The notes below the pieces were generated by a model. It saw nothing but the letters and a program-made list of their open reading frames with translations, did not search any database and had not been told where the DNA came from. Position numbers and translations under genes: made by a program. DNA of 45,439 nt, taken from contig CANSOY010000008.1 in assembly GCA_947648765.1 (NCBI GenBank), forward strand, positions 1-45,439. The letters run 5' to 3'. Origin of the DNA: an uncultured Clostridium sp. GTDB lineage: Bacteria > Bacillota > Clostridia > TANB77 > CAG-508. Numbering within the stretch: position 1 is the stretch's first letter; every line of letters starts with the position of its first letter. This document shows positions 25,869 through 34,464 of the stretch, in pieces.

Positions 25869-27773
25869 TCAATATTCCATAAGAGTTACTGTATTATCTT
25901 CTATTTCAACCCTATATAAAGTTTTATTTTTAATATTTTCGCTGTTTTCAAATAACTCTCCATATGTCTGCTTAAATATTTCATCTGCTTTGAAAATGTA
26001 TACATATGTAAATCCTTGATTTAATAATATGTCATTCCAACTTTGTATATCAATATCTAATGACCAAATATCTCCTTCATATCTTGGCTTACCTAAGCTC
26101 CAACTTCCAAACAATCCCAATGCAGTTTCTACTCGATATGGTATCATATTAAATCTACTTATATGTGAATCGAATCCTGTGCTATTACAGGATACATAAT
26201 ATATCTTATCTTTTTGAGTTAGTATGCTTTCATACTTTGTTATATCATTATAGTTGTTTCGCATTTTTTGTGCTGTTTCTATAAAGTTATCTTTGTGAAT
26301 TACCCTATTTATTACATAATGTGAAGTAATCATTGCTAAAATTGTAATTAGAATAATTGCTGTTTGTTTATCTTGTTTGATTCCGTTAAAATTTTTCAAT
26401 ATTACATATGTATTAAACAAAAACATTCCTGTCAAAAAAATAAACGAATATCTATCATATGCAGCTAATTTTACTGCTTCAAATTCAGAATATGTAAATA
26501 TATATAATATCATTAAAGATAGTAGATATAACACACAACAGATTATTAACATCAACAGCACTATTTTATACCTTTTAGGATCATCTGTTCCATTCTTCTT
26601 TATGGTAGAAATCATAAAGATACTATATAAAATATATACTAATATCAATCCTAGAGTTGTCATACTACCAATACTAATATCTAGGGGATTAGCAAAAAAG
26701 TTCTTTATAAAATTCTTTATTACTGTATATTGGTATTCCTTTCCCTCTCCACTTAATAACTTAGCAATATTCTCAAATGTAATGCTAGATGTGTCCCATG
26801 CCTCACTTGTGTTGTTAATCTTTAAATGTATATCCCACGAATATTTTCCTAGCAATAGACATAAGAGTATAATTCCTAATATAAGAATATACTTTTTTCG
26901 ATTCGCTTTATCTGTTTTATTTATTTTTTTGTAACATAGTAAGTCGACTAGAATAATTAGTAATATCAATATAGCTAGTCCAGTTCCAGCTGATTTAATT
27001 AAGGGCAATGCTATGATACCTAGTCCAATACTAATATATTTTACTTTTTCTTCTTTATAGAAAAAATAAGCATAGAGTATATATGCCATAAATACTCCTA
27101 ATATTGTATCTACATATATTGTTGTATAAAAATCTTTATTAAAGATTGTAGGAACTATAAATAACAAAGGTACATAAATAAGCAATTTATCCAATCCTTT
27201 TTTCCAGTCAATACTATAGAAGATTGGTAGTAACAATGAACTATAAAGGATATTCATTGCTATAATGATATCCCACTCTATAAATGTTTGTTGCATTTGT
27301 AGGAAAAAATACTCAAATATTGCAGTAAATGGAGGATAGCCTCTAAAAAGCAGTGTAGTTTCTGGATTTGTCCCATACGAGTCAAAATGGAACATATTTT
27401 TTACAATGAGACCCCAATGTGAAAATTCGTCCCACGAACTCAATACTCTTCCTCTATTCAAATAAATTGAGATACTCCAAAATATGATATACACTAATAA
27501 CCCGGGAGTAAATATTCTTTTTATAAATTCTTTTTCTGTTTTATCCTGAATATTTTTTACAATTTTATATATTAGATAGAATATCGAGATAATAGCAATA
27601 GCACAAACGGCATAAACACCCCAATGTAACTTTTGAAAGAATCCAAACGGGTAAATAGTAAGTACAATCCCCATAACTGCTATTGGAATTGTTAAGTCTA
27701 TCTTCTTTTTGAGTATTTCTGCTAGCATAGCTGCTATTACGATTATTATAGCAAAGCATATTATATAGCTCAT
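25869..27773 (-). CDS. GT-C-like polytopic membrane protein, probable glycosyltransferase
   Basis: About 634 residues with roughly 12-13 membrane segments and a C-terminal soluble domain (~530-634). WDEFSHWGLIVKNMF (~113) followed by RGYPPFTAIFEYFFLQM (~137) places acidic residues in the first outer loop as in GT-C lipid-sugar-dependent transferases; SSWDE is the likely catalytic site. Such enzymes add side-branch sugars from polyprenyl-P-sugar on the outside of the membrane. A DPM1-like GT2 fused to GtrA is encoded just upstream and could supply that donor. I choose ATG 27773 (GAGGGA upstream, ATGA overlap with the upstream stop) over an in-frame ATG at 27803. Confidence 0.75.
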   Translation of the reverse strand: MSYIICFAIIIVIAAMLAEILKKKIDLTIPIAVMGIVLTIYPFGFFQKLHWGVYAVCAIAIISIFYLIYKIVKNIQDKTEKEFIKRIFTPGLLVYIIFWSISIYLNRGRVLSSWDEFSHWGLIVKNMFHFDSYGTNPETTLLFRGYPPFTAIFEYFFLQMQQTFIEWDIIIAMNILYSSLLLPIFYSIDWKKGLDKLLIYVPLLFIVPTIFNKDFYTTIYVDTILGVFMAYILYAYFFYKEEKVKYISIGLGIIALPLIKSAGTGLAILILLIILVDLLCYKKINKTDKANRKKYILILGIILLCLLLGKYSWDIHLKINNTSEAWDTSSITFENIAKLLSGEGKEYQYTVIKNFIKNFFANPLDISIGSMTTLGLILVYILYSIFMISTIKKNGTDDPKRYKIVLLMLIICCVLYLLSLMILYIFTYSEFEAVKLAAYDRYSFIFLTGMFLFNTYVILKNFNGIKQDKQTAIILITILAMITSHYVINRVIHKDNFIETAQKMRNNYNDITKYESILTQKDKIYYVSCNSTGFDSHISRFNMIPYRVETALGLFGSWSLGKPRYEGDIWSLDIDIQSWNDILLNQGFTYVYIFKADEIFKQTYGELFENSENIKNKTLYRVEIEDNTVTLMEY

Positions 27774-28825
27774 TTGTTCCCTCTTTTCTTTTTGAATACC
27801 CACTCTTTTTGTATTTTGAAATTGATAAAAAACAAAATAATATCTGTGATTATTCTAATCACTACCTCATGTTGTTGACCTAATAATTGAAAAACATATG
27901 AGACAATTCCAGCAGAAATCATCATTTGAATTATACAAAGAATATAATATTTGATAACTGAATTTCGACTAGAAGATTTGAATACAGTATCTCTATTTAT
28001 TTTATAGTTTACCAATGAAGATACTATTCTAGATCCAATTGTTGCTATCATTACAGCATAATTTGCAATGGAATTAATCAATAAATTGAATAATATTTTA
28101 TACAATCCAATATCTATAATGAATGATATTGCTGATGACAATAAGTATTTTAGGAAAATAAGATAAATTCTAAAGGAATCTGTTAGAGGATTAAAGTGTG
28201 AAGACTTATTTTCTTCTATGTATACTGTCTCAATAGTTTCTTCTATAATTTCTATATCATAATTCTTAGCATACATCAACATATTCATTTCATATTCGTA
28301 TCTTTCTCCTGGTATATTCATTAGTTTTTCTATATATCTAGTTGGTATACCTCGTAATCCTGTTTGTGTATCTTTTATTTTAATTCCAGTTAAAAATGAA
28401 AATATAGCACGAGTAATTTTATTACCATATCTACTCTTGAATGGCACTTGTTTTTCATTAAATTCTCTCGCACCTAGCACCATTGCATTTTCTGTTTCTA
28501 GTAGTTTTCGTGCTACTTTTTCTACATCTTTCACTTTATGTTGTCCATCAGAATCTACTGTAATAATCCCTCTTAAATTAGGAAATGTTTTTAGATATTC
28601 ATTAAATCCTGTTTTTAATGCTCTCCCCTTTCCTAAGTTAATAGCATGTTTTAGGATAATTGCTTTTCCCTCTAGATTCGAAAAATATTGATTATACCTT
28701 TCTTCTGATCCATCATTTACAATAATGATATTTCTCCAACCACATTTCAATAGTTCATCTACTAAATTTACTAGTTTCTCACCTGGATTCAATGAGGGAA
28801 TTAGTATTGCAATTTTATCTTTCAT
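27770..28825 (-). CDS. GT2 polyprenyl-phosphate glycosyltransferase fused to a GtrA domain
   Basis: 351 residues. N-terminal family 2 transferase (1-~215): IAILIPSLNPGEKLVNLVDE, IIIVNDGS, NLGKGRALKTGFNEYL, TVDSDGQHK (DxD-like DSDGQ) and DTQTGLRGIP, all as in dolichol/undecaprenyl-phosphate sugar synthases. C-terminal GtrA-like domain (~222-345) with four membrane segments and the closing INFKIQKEWVFKKK. It should make an undecaprenyl-phosphate sugar on the inner face and the GtrA part may help flip it. Coupled by ATGA overlap to the GT-C-like gene, which suggests donor and user encoded together. Confidence 0.92.
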   Translation of the reverse strand: MKDKIAILIPSLNPGEKLVNLVDELLKCGWRNIIIVNDGSEERYNQYFSNLEGKAIILKHAINLGKGRALKTGFNEYLKTFPNLRGIITVDSDGQHKVKDVEKVARKLLETENAMVLGAREFNEKQVPFKSRYGNKITRAIFSFLTGIKIKDTQTGLRGIPTRYIEKLMNIPGERYEYEMNMLMYAKNYDIEIIEETIETVYIEENKSSHFNPLTDSFRIYLIFLKYLLSSAISFIIDIGLYKILFNLLINSIANYAVMIATIGSRIVSSLVNYKINRDTVFKSSSRNSVIKYYILCIIQMMISAGIVSYVFQLLGQQHEVVIRIITDIILFFINFKIQKEWVFKKKRGNK

Positions 28826-28828
28826 TCC

Positions 28829-29515
28829 TCATTCTCTCCTTTCGTGACACCAGTTGATACCTTGCTTTATGACTTTGGCTGGATTTCCTCCTAATATTAC
28901 ATTTCCTTTTTCAAACTCTTTTGTAACAATACTTCCCGTTGCAACTACAGAGTCTCTTGAAATTTTTGCTCCTTTTAGTAATGTAACATTTTGTGTAAAC
29001 CATACATGATCCTCGATAATAATATCTTTACCATAGTTTATCCTCTCTTGTTGTAAGTCTAGAATAGAGTGGCTATCCCCTGTTCGAAATACTACATTAC
29101 TAGAAAACAAACAATTTTCCCCTATTGTTATCTTTTTTCCTTCTGTAACAGCTAAATGAGTATTTCCTGAAAAAGTAGTTTTATTTCCAATTTCTAAACT
29201 GTTATTATTATCTTCTAAATAGAAATTGCCATTTGATACAAATACCTTTTTGCCAAGTACTATTTTACTATTATCTCCATATATTGCTATGCTAGTATTT
29301 TGCAAATACGACATATCCCCTATTTCAATGCAATTGTTATTTCCTATAATTTTAATTTTGCATTTTTTCATAAATACATTTCTTCTAGTTAATGTATTAT
29401 TTTTACCGTGTATTTTTATTTTGTTAAAAGAAATACTACTATAAATTTTACTTGCTATGCCTAGCCACTTTGGATGTTTTTCTATTAGTTGTTTTCCTAC
29501 ATTAAAGAGATTCAT
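28829..29515 (-). CDS. Left-handed beta-helix (hexapeptide) acyltransferase
   Basis: A 228-residue protein made mostly of short beta-helix turns (for example NNCIEIGDMSYLQNTSIAIY, IGNKTTFSGNTHLAV, ITIGENCLFSSNV), then IIEDHVWFTQNVTLLKGAKI and SVVATGSIVTKEFEKGNVIL plus GGNPAKVI at the C-terminus. The DHVWxxxNVxxLKG and GxPAKVI segments are those of maltose/chloramphenicol-type O-acetyltransferases in capsule loci, so it probably O-acetylates a sugar of the repeat unit. The gene lies 3 bp before the GT2-GtrA gene's start and ~45 bp after capF. Acetyl versus other acyl donor is not proven. Confidence 0.88.
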   Translation of the reverse strand: MNLFNVGKQLIEKHPKWLGIASKIYSSISFNKIKIHGKNNTLTRRNVFMKKCKIKIIGNNNCIEIGDMSYLQNTSIAIYGDNSKIVLGKKVFVSNGNFYLEDNNNSLEIGNKTTFSGNTHLAVTEGKKITIGENCLFSSNVVFRTGDSHSILDLQQERINYGKDIIIEDHVWFTQNVTLLKGAKISRDSVVATGSIVTKEFEKGNVILGGNPAKVIKQGINWCHERRE

Positions 29516-29560
29516 TGCTTCTTCTTCCTATCCTAACTTTACATTTTTACTCACTAAATA

Positions 29561-30670
29561 CTATACCTCCATATAGTAAGTATCTGGTTTATTTGGATTA
29601 AATAACTCATTTGCCCACATAATAGTCACTAAGTCAGTATCTCCAATGTTTTCGATATTGTGAGTATATCCACAAGGAATATCAATTACCTCAATTTTGT
29701 CTCCACTAACAAAGTATTCTTGCACTTTATCTGAATCAATTTTTCGAAAGCGAATAACTCCCTTACCACTCACTACTACAAACTTTTCATTTTTAGTATG
29801 ATGCCAATGGTTTCCTTTTACAATTCCTGGTTTAGAAATGTTGACAGATACTTGTCCTCTTTCTTCTGTCTTGAACATCTCTGTGAAAGAACCTCTTTCG
29901 TCAATATTCATTTTCAATTCATAACCAAATTCATCTTCTAGTAAATAACTTAAATATGTACTATATAACTTTTTGGCAAATTCGTCTTTTACATTAGGTA
30001 ACATTCTATTTTCTCTAGAAGTCTTAAAACTTTTTATTCGTTCTGCTATTTCTCCCAAGGTCGTATTGTGAACTGTGGGGATGTATCCAAAGTTATCTTC
30101 AATATGAGGACTTCCCTCTAACGCACCAATAAATTCTTCTACTACATCATCAATGTAAACTAAGTTCAATACAGTCGTAGGGTCATTTATTTTGATTTCT
30201 ATATTTCTTGCTACATTATGGCAAAAGGTTGCGATTACACTATTATAATTTGGTCTACACCATTTACCAAATACATTTGGCAAACGATACACAAGTGCTC
30301 TAGTTCCTGTTTCTTTTTCATAAGTGAACATCAAATCTTCCCCAGCTTTTTTACTCTTGCCATAAGGATTATCTAGTTTTGCTTGAATCGATGAAGTAAT
30401 TAAGATAGGTGCTTTATTTTGGTATTTCTTTAACTTTTCTAGTAACACAGAAGTAAATCCGAAGTTACCTTTCATGAATTCGTCTTCTGTTTCTGGTCGA
30501 TTTACACCTGCTAAATGAAATACAAATTCACAATTTTTTGCATATTCTTCTAATTCTAGGTCTGTTGTATCTTTATCGCACTCATATATTTCAGTATATT
30601 TTCTATTTTTTAGTTCCGTTATTAAATTTTTTCCAATAAATCCTTTAGCCCCTGTTACTAATATCTTCAT
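29561..30670 (-). CDS. capF: CapF-type reductase of UDP-L-FucNAc synthesis (SDR plus cupin)
   Basis: 369 residues from ATG 30670 (GGATGGAG upstream), the usual CapF length; a longer in-frame start at 30733 lies inside the previous gene. The N-terminal SDR domain starts KILVTGAKGFIGKNLI and has PYGKSKKAGE (Tyr-Lys pair); the C-terminal cupin (~250-369) starts DERGSFTEMFKTEERGQVSV and has GNHWHHTKNEKF metal-ligand residues. CapF reduces the 4-keto sugar made by CapE, yielding UDP-6-deoxy-L-talose-NAc, the CapG substrate. The gene follows a two-gene insert (PHP and HD-like) that separates it from capE. Confidence 0.93.
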   Translation of the reverse strand: MKILVTGAKGFIGKNLITELKNRKYTEIYECDKDTTDLELEEYAKNCEFVFHLAGVNRPETEDEFMKGNFGFTSVLLEKLKKYQNKAPILITSSIQAKLDNPYGKSKKAGEDLMFTYEKETGTRALVYRLPNVFGKWCRPNYNSVIATFCHNVARNIEIKINDPTTVLNLVYIDDVVEEFIGALEGSPHIEDNFGYIPTVHNTTLGEIAERIKSFKTSRENRMLPNVKDEFAKKLYSTYLSYLLEDEFGYELKMNIDERGSFTEMFKTEERGQVSVNISKPGIVKGNHWHHTKNEKFVVVSGKGVIRFRKIDSDKVQEYFVSGDKIEVIDIPCGYTHNIENIGDTDLVTIMWANELFNPNKPDTYYMEV

Positions 30671-30693
30671 AACTCCATCCTTTCTTTTATCTA

Positions 30694-31272
30694 CTATTCC
30701 TCTATCACTTTTAATTGTAAGATATTTGCACAACCAAAGATAAAATCTTCTATCTGAGCTTTTATCGATTGCAACTCTCTATTTTCACTTTCTATTCGTA
30801 ATTGATATTTCAAGATTTTTTCTTCATATAGGATTTCTAATTTACTTAAACTAATTTTCTGTATTACTTCATCTTGTATTCCGTTGATTTTCATATAATC
30901 TTCAAATTTTTCTAGATTTGCTAATAGTATTACCGCTGAAAATAGGTTGATGGATTTTCCTTTGTTTCCCTGTCCGGCAATCGCCATCAATACTCTTGCT
31001 ATGGTGTCTTCATCTTCTTGTAATTCCGTGAGAATTTTAACAGCTAAAATTCCACTTGATTGAATATAATCTTCTTTTTCTATTGCTAATCCTATATAGG
31101 TTAGAGCAACTGCTTTTTTTATAATGCTAGTATTTGTCTCTAATTTTTCAGCTATTTCTATTGCCCTCGTGGAAACGCTTTCGATATATGATGTTATATC
31201 TATTTTAGAGGTTCTTATTACTTTATTCATACATTCTTTATAGATTTTATTTTGACATATCTTCTCTATCAT
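30694..31272 (-). CDS. Unknown protein resembling a degenerate HD domain
   Basis: A 192-residue all-alpha protein. The pattern RAIEIAEKLETNTSIIKKAV, ALTYIGLAIEKEDYIQSSGI, LAVKILTELQEDEDTIARVL and IAGQGNKGKSINLFSAVILL follows the helix order of HD-domain phosphohydrolases, but the metal-binding His and His-Asp residues are absent (TYIGLA where LHDIG is expected). So it may be a catalytically dead HD fold; this is fold inference from pattern only. Start ATG 31272 has AGGAG 10 bp upstream and lies 26 bp inside the PHP gene. The two are clearly coupled and sit between capE and capF. A C-terminal coiled segment (~150-180) follows. Confidence 0.75.
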   Translation of the reverse strand: MIEKICQNKIYKECMNKVIRTSKIDITSYIESVSTRAIEIAEKLETNTSIIKKAVALTYIGLAIEKEDYIQSSGILAVKILTELQEDEDTIARVLMAIAGQGNKGKSINLFSAVILLANLEKFEDYMKINGIQDEVIQKISLSKLEILYEEKILKYQLRIESENRELQSIKAQIEDFIFGCANILQLKVIEE

Positions 31273-32206
31273 CTTTGCTAGGCTCCTGTATTTGTATTGG
31301 TTCTATCCATGGCACTACTATCTCTTCAGGAATGTATGCCGCATAATTTTTAATTTTCTCACTTCCTAAAATTCCAACTCCACTATATCTTGGGTCTCCA
31401 CTCCTTTTATGAAAGTCTGTTCCACCTGACATATATAGTCCATTTGCTTTGCAAAAAGATATTGGAAGTTCAGTCGCATATGTAACATTTTCATTATAGC
31501 ATTGGTAGCATTCTATTCCATCAACGCCATATGATTTACAAGTTTCTAAATATTCTTGCAATTTTTGTTCTGTACCTGCATAAGCAAATGGGTGGGCTAC
31601 AAAAACAAGCCCTCCACATTCATGCACAATTTGAATAAAATCTTCTAAAGACGGTCTATATCTACTCATATCAAAATAGAATGGAGACTGAATATTAGAA
31701 CAATGCTCTACCCAAAAATTGCTAGGTTTCTCAATTCCTTTTACTTTGTCTATATTTTCTGTATAATGTGCTAAATTATTTGCCATTACTTTTCCTGCAA
31801 GTGGTTGTTCATCTGATAGTTGTATTGCTTCATCAAAAGCTAAAGCTAATTCTCTTGCCACCTGTTTGTAGTGCTCTAGTTGTTCCATTTGTGCTTCTTT
31901 TGTATTGTCTTTACCTGTATTGGCTCGGAGCCAGCTTTGCATTCTGTCTAAATCTTTTATATTATATCCTATCATATCACTGCAATAGTGAGCAAATTTG
32001 CAATTTACTTCAACACCTGTTACTAATAGTCCAGTATAATATTTTCGAACTTCTGTCATATTCAAAGATAAGTAAAATTGGAGTGTATTAAAATCGGTTA
32101 TCGATAATACGGATACCCCATTTTTCTGTGCTTGCTGTAATACATAAATTGAAGATTCACTTCCGTTAGATAAATTAGTATGCGTATGCATATCTACTTT
32201 CTTCAT
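31247..32206 (-). CDS. PHP domain phosphoesterase (TrpH/RNase AM-like)
   Basis: A 319-residue PHP-fold metal enzyme. Metal-binding motifs are visible: VDMHTHTNLSNGSES (residues 4-18), the ITDFNTLQF segment (~36), FVAHPFAY (~202) and the closing GGTDFHKRSGD (~268). The layout resembles TrpH/YciV 3',5'-nucleotide phosphatases more than CpsB tyrosine phosphatases. No tyrosine-kinase or chain-length regulator gene is seen in this operon, so a CpsB-like role is not supported. Overlaps the following HD-like gene by 26 bp; capE stops or starts 7 bp away. Substrate unknown. Confidence 0.88.
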   Translation of the reverse strand: MKKVDMHTHTNLSNGSESSIYVLQQAQKNGVSVLSITDFNTLQFYLSLNMTEVRKYYTGLLVTGVEVNCKFAHYCSDMIGYNIKDLDRMQSWLRANTGKDNTKEAQMEQLEHYKQVARELALAFDEAIQLSDEQPLAGKVMANNLAHYTENIDKVKGIEKPSNFWVEHCSNIQSPFYFDMSRYRPSLEDFIQIVHECGGLVFVAHPFAYAGTEQKLQEYLETCKSYGVDGIECYQCYNENVTYATELPISFCKANGLYMSGGTDFHKRSGDPRYSGVGILGSEKIKNYAAYIPEEIVVPWIEPIQIQEPSKDDREDMSK

Positions 32207-32212
32207 AATTTT

Positions 32213-33244
32213 CTATTTCTTCCAATCCTTTAATTCTTGTTGTATATAATCCAATTTCATTAACTTTTCTTTTACTTGTTCTACATTCAATAAATCGGTA
32301 TTGTTAGAATTAAATTCTGTTAGTGGGTTTCTTTCTTGATTTCCATCTACAAAATATTTATCATAGTTTAGGTCTCTTTTATCGCATGGAACACGATAGA
32401 AATTTCCCATATCAATAGCATGTGTGCATTCTTCATTTGTGAGAAGCGTTTCATACATTTTTTCGCCATGTCTAATTCCGATAATTTTTGTTTCTTCATT
32501 AGCATGAAATATTTCTTTTACTGCTTGTGCTAATACCTCTATTGTACATGCCGGTGCTTTTTGTACCATAATATCTCCAGCATTTGCATTTTCAAAAGCA
32601 AATACAACAAGTTCAACTGCTTCCTCTAAGCTCATAATAAATCTTGTCATTTTAGGTTCTGTAATGGTAAGTGGTTTTCCTTGTTTAATTTGGTCAATAA
32701 ATAATGGAATAACCGATCCTCTTGAACACATAACATTTCCATAACGAGTAGCACAAATGGTTGTTTTTTCTGGATTTACTGTTCTTGATTTTGCAACAAT
32801 TACTTTTTCCATCATTGCTTTGGAAGTTCCCATCGCATTTACTGGATAAGCCGCTTTATCTGTTGATAAGCAAATTACCTTTTTCACTCCTTCGTCAATC
32901 GCAGCTGTCAAAACATTTTCTGTTCCTAATACATTTGTTTTTACTGCTTCTAGTGGAAAGAATTCGCAACTTGGTACTTGTTTTAGTGCTGCTGCATGAA
33001 AGATATAGTCTACTCTATGCATTGCATTCTTTACGCTTGCTAAGTCTCTTACATCGCCTATGTAAAATTTAATTTTATCGTTGTGATATTCTTTTCGCAT
33101 ATCGTCCTGCTTTTTCTCATCTCGCGAAAAAATACGGATTTCTCCTATGTCAGTATCTAAAAATCTGTTTAGTACAGCATGTCCAAATGAACCTGTACCT
33201 CCTGTAATCATTAAAGTTTTATTAGCAAAAATTGATTCTTTCAT
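32213..33244 (-). CDS. capE: CapE-type UDP-GlcNAc 4,6-dehydratase/5-epimerase
   Basis: First enzyme of UDP-L-FucNAc synthesis: 4,6-dehydration with C5 epimerisation of UDP-GlcNAc. From ATG 33244 it is 343 residues, as in CapE/WbjB. Motifs: LMITGGTGSFGHAVLNRF (cofactor loop), IFHAAALKQVPSCEFFPLEA, CLSTDKAAYPVNAMGTSKAM (where most SDRs have YxxxK, this family has the MxxxK variant seen here), ATRYGNVMCSRGSVIPLF and MTRFIMSLEEAVELV. The in-frame ATG at 33262 overlaps the previous stop, but the GAGGGAG site favours 33244 or 33247. Confidence 0.95.
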   Translation of the reverse strand: MKESIFANKTLMITGGTGSFGHAVLNRFLDTDIGEIRIFSRDEKKQDDMRKEYHNDKIKFYIGDVRDLASVKNAMHRVDYIFHAAALKQVPSCEFFPLEAVKTNVLGTENVLTAAIDEGVKKVICLSTDKAAYPVNAMGTSKAMMEKVIVAKSRTVNPEKTTICATRYGNVMCSRGSVIPLFIDQIKQGKPLTITEPKMTRFIMSLEEAVELVVFAFENANAGDIMVQKAPACTIEVLAQAVKEIFHANEETKIIGIRHGEKMYETLLTNEECTHAIDMGNFYRVPCDKRDLNYDKYFVDGNQERNPLTEFNSNNTDLLNVEQVKEKLMKLDYIQQELKDWKK

Positions 33245-33258
33245 CATTTTCTCCCTCT

Positions 33259-34464
33259 TCATTTCAGAATTTTTTCTTCAAATTTGTCTAACAATAATTG
33301 TTGTTCATAATTATCTAGATAAAACTTCCTCGATAATTGTCTCATATTCTTCCATTCTTTATCTGGTAATTGTATACATTGCTCAATTTGTTCTGCTAGT
33401 TTTTTTGGATTACCTGCTTCCACACAATAACCAGCTTCTGATTTTTCTATCACATCTTTAATCTCTCCGTCAGCACAACCTAATATTGGTACACCGCAAG
33501 CAAAATATGATGCAAGTTTAGCTGGTAGGATTTGATCTGATATGATGTTTTTCTTTAATGTTATAAATGCCATATCAGCATTAGCATAATATTCTGGTAT
33601 TTTTTCCGCTGGCTGTTTATCGATAAATTGAACATAATCTTCTAGTTTATCTTTTTTTACTTTTTCTTTTAATTCTTCTTTCGCTCTCCCATTTCCTATC
33701 AAATAGAATTTTGCCTTTAATTGCTTTTTCTTTAATATTTTAGCTGTATCCACTACAATATCTAGCCCTTGTGCATATCCAATGTTACCAGCAAATATAA
33801 TTTTGAATTTATCATTTTCTAACTCTTCAATTTTAGATTGTTCTTTCTGGAGCGGCAAATAAAATTCTTCTGCATATTGTGGCCAAAACATCATCTTTGC
33901 TTTTGAATGTCCTCTTTTTTGAATATTGTCGATAAAACTTTCCGATGATGTGAGAATGGTATCACAATTTTTGTATATGTAGTCCACTAATTTGTTAACT
34001 TGTTTTAATATAAATTTGTTACTTATTTTAGTTGCCAGTTCAATACTTTCCGGCCACAAATCCATTACATATATATCTTTTTTTACTTTTTTTCTTTTTC
34101 CATACCAAATTCCAGGCAAGGCTTGTGTCATAGGGGAAACTTCATAGATAAATACTTGTTCAAAATCTTTTCTCGTAAATTTAGCCCAAAAAAAGCCGCT
34201 AACTACAAAAGATATATAATTTAAGATTAACATCAAAGGATTTCTTCCTCTTGGAATAATAGGTAGTCTTATAATTTCAACTCCATCCTTACTTTCTGTT
34301 CTTTTCTTTCTATAACCATATCCTGGATAGAATTTTCCTTCTGGATAATTGGGTATTCCTGTAAGAACTGTAACTTGATGTCCTCGTTTCACTAATTCTT
34401 GACAAATATTATTGATTCTAAATTGTTCTGGATAGTAGTATTGAGATATAATTAAAAGTTTCAT
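33259..34464 (-). CDS. Glycosyltransferase family 4 (WbuB/WbjE-like, possible FucNAc transferase)
   Basis: A 401-residue GT4 enzyme with the WbuB-type start KLLIISQYYYPEQFRINNIC and GIPNYPEGKFYPGYG, then DLWPESIEL (~142), IIFAGNIGYAQGLDIVVDTA (~227-246), QFIDKQPAEKIPEYY (~284) and LPAKLASYFACGVPILG (~317). WbuB/WbjE-like enzymes are found beside capE/capF/capG homologues and are thought to transfer L-FucNAc; the same arrangement here supports that reading. Its start is immediately after the stop of the SDR gene and its end overlaps the capE reading frame by 4 bp. Confidence 0.88.
   Translation of the reverse strand: MKLLIISQYYYPEQFRINNICQELVKRGHQVTVLTGIPNYPEGKFYPGYGYRKKRTESKDGVEIIRLPIIPRGRNPLMLILNYISFVVSGFFWAKFTRKDFEQVFIYEVSPMTQALPGIWYGKRKKVKKDIYVMDLWPESIELATKISNKFILKQVNKLVDYIYKNCDTILTSSESFIDNIQKRGHSKAKMMFWPQYAEEFYLPLQKEQSKIEELENDKFKIIFAGNIGYAQGLDIVVDTAKILKKKQLKAKFYLIGNGRAKEELKEKVKKDKLEDYVQFIDKQPAEKIPEYYANADMAFITLKKNIISDQILPAKLASYFACGVPILGCADGEIKDVIEKSEAGYCVEAGNPKKLAEQIEQCIQLPDKEWKNMRQLSRKFYLDNYEQQLLLDKFEEKILK

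Noticed and set aside
26377-26934. 185-codon plus-strand open frame opposite the GT-C-like gene
   Set aside because: Antisense of a membrane protein; no start signals and no family resemblance.
31247-32206. PHP protein as CpsB-type tyrosine phosphatase
   Set aside because: Motif layout is closer to TrpH-like enzymes and no tyrosine kinase or Wzz-like gene is in the operon.
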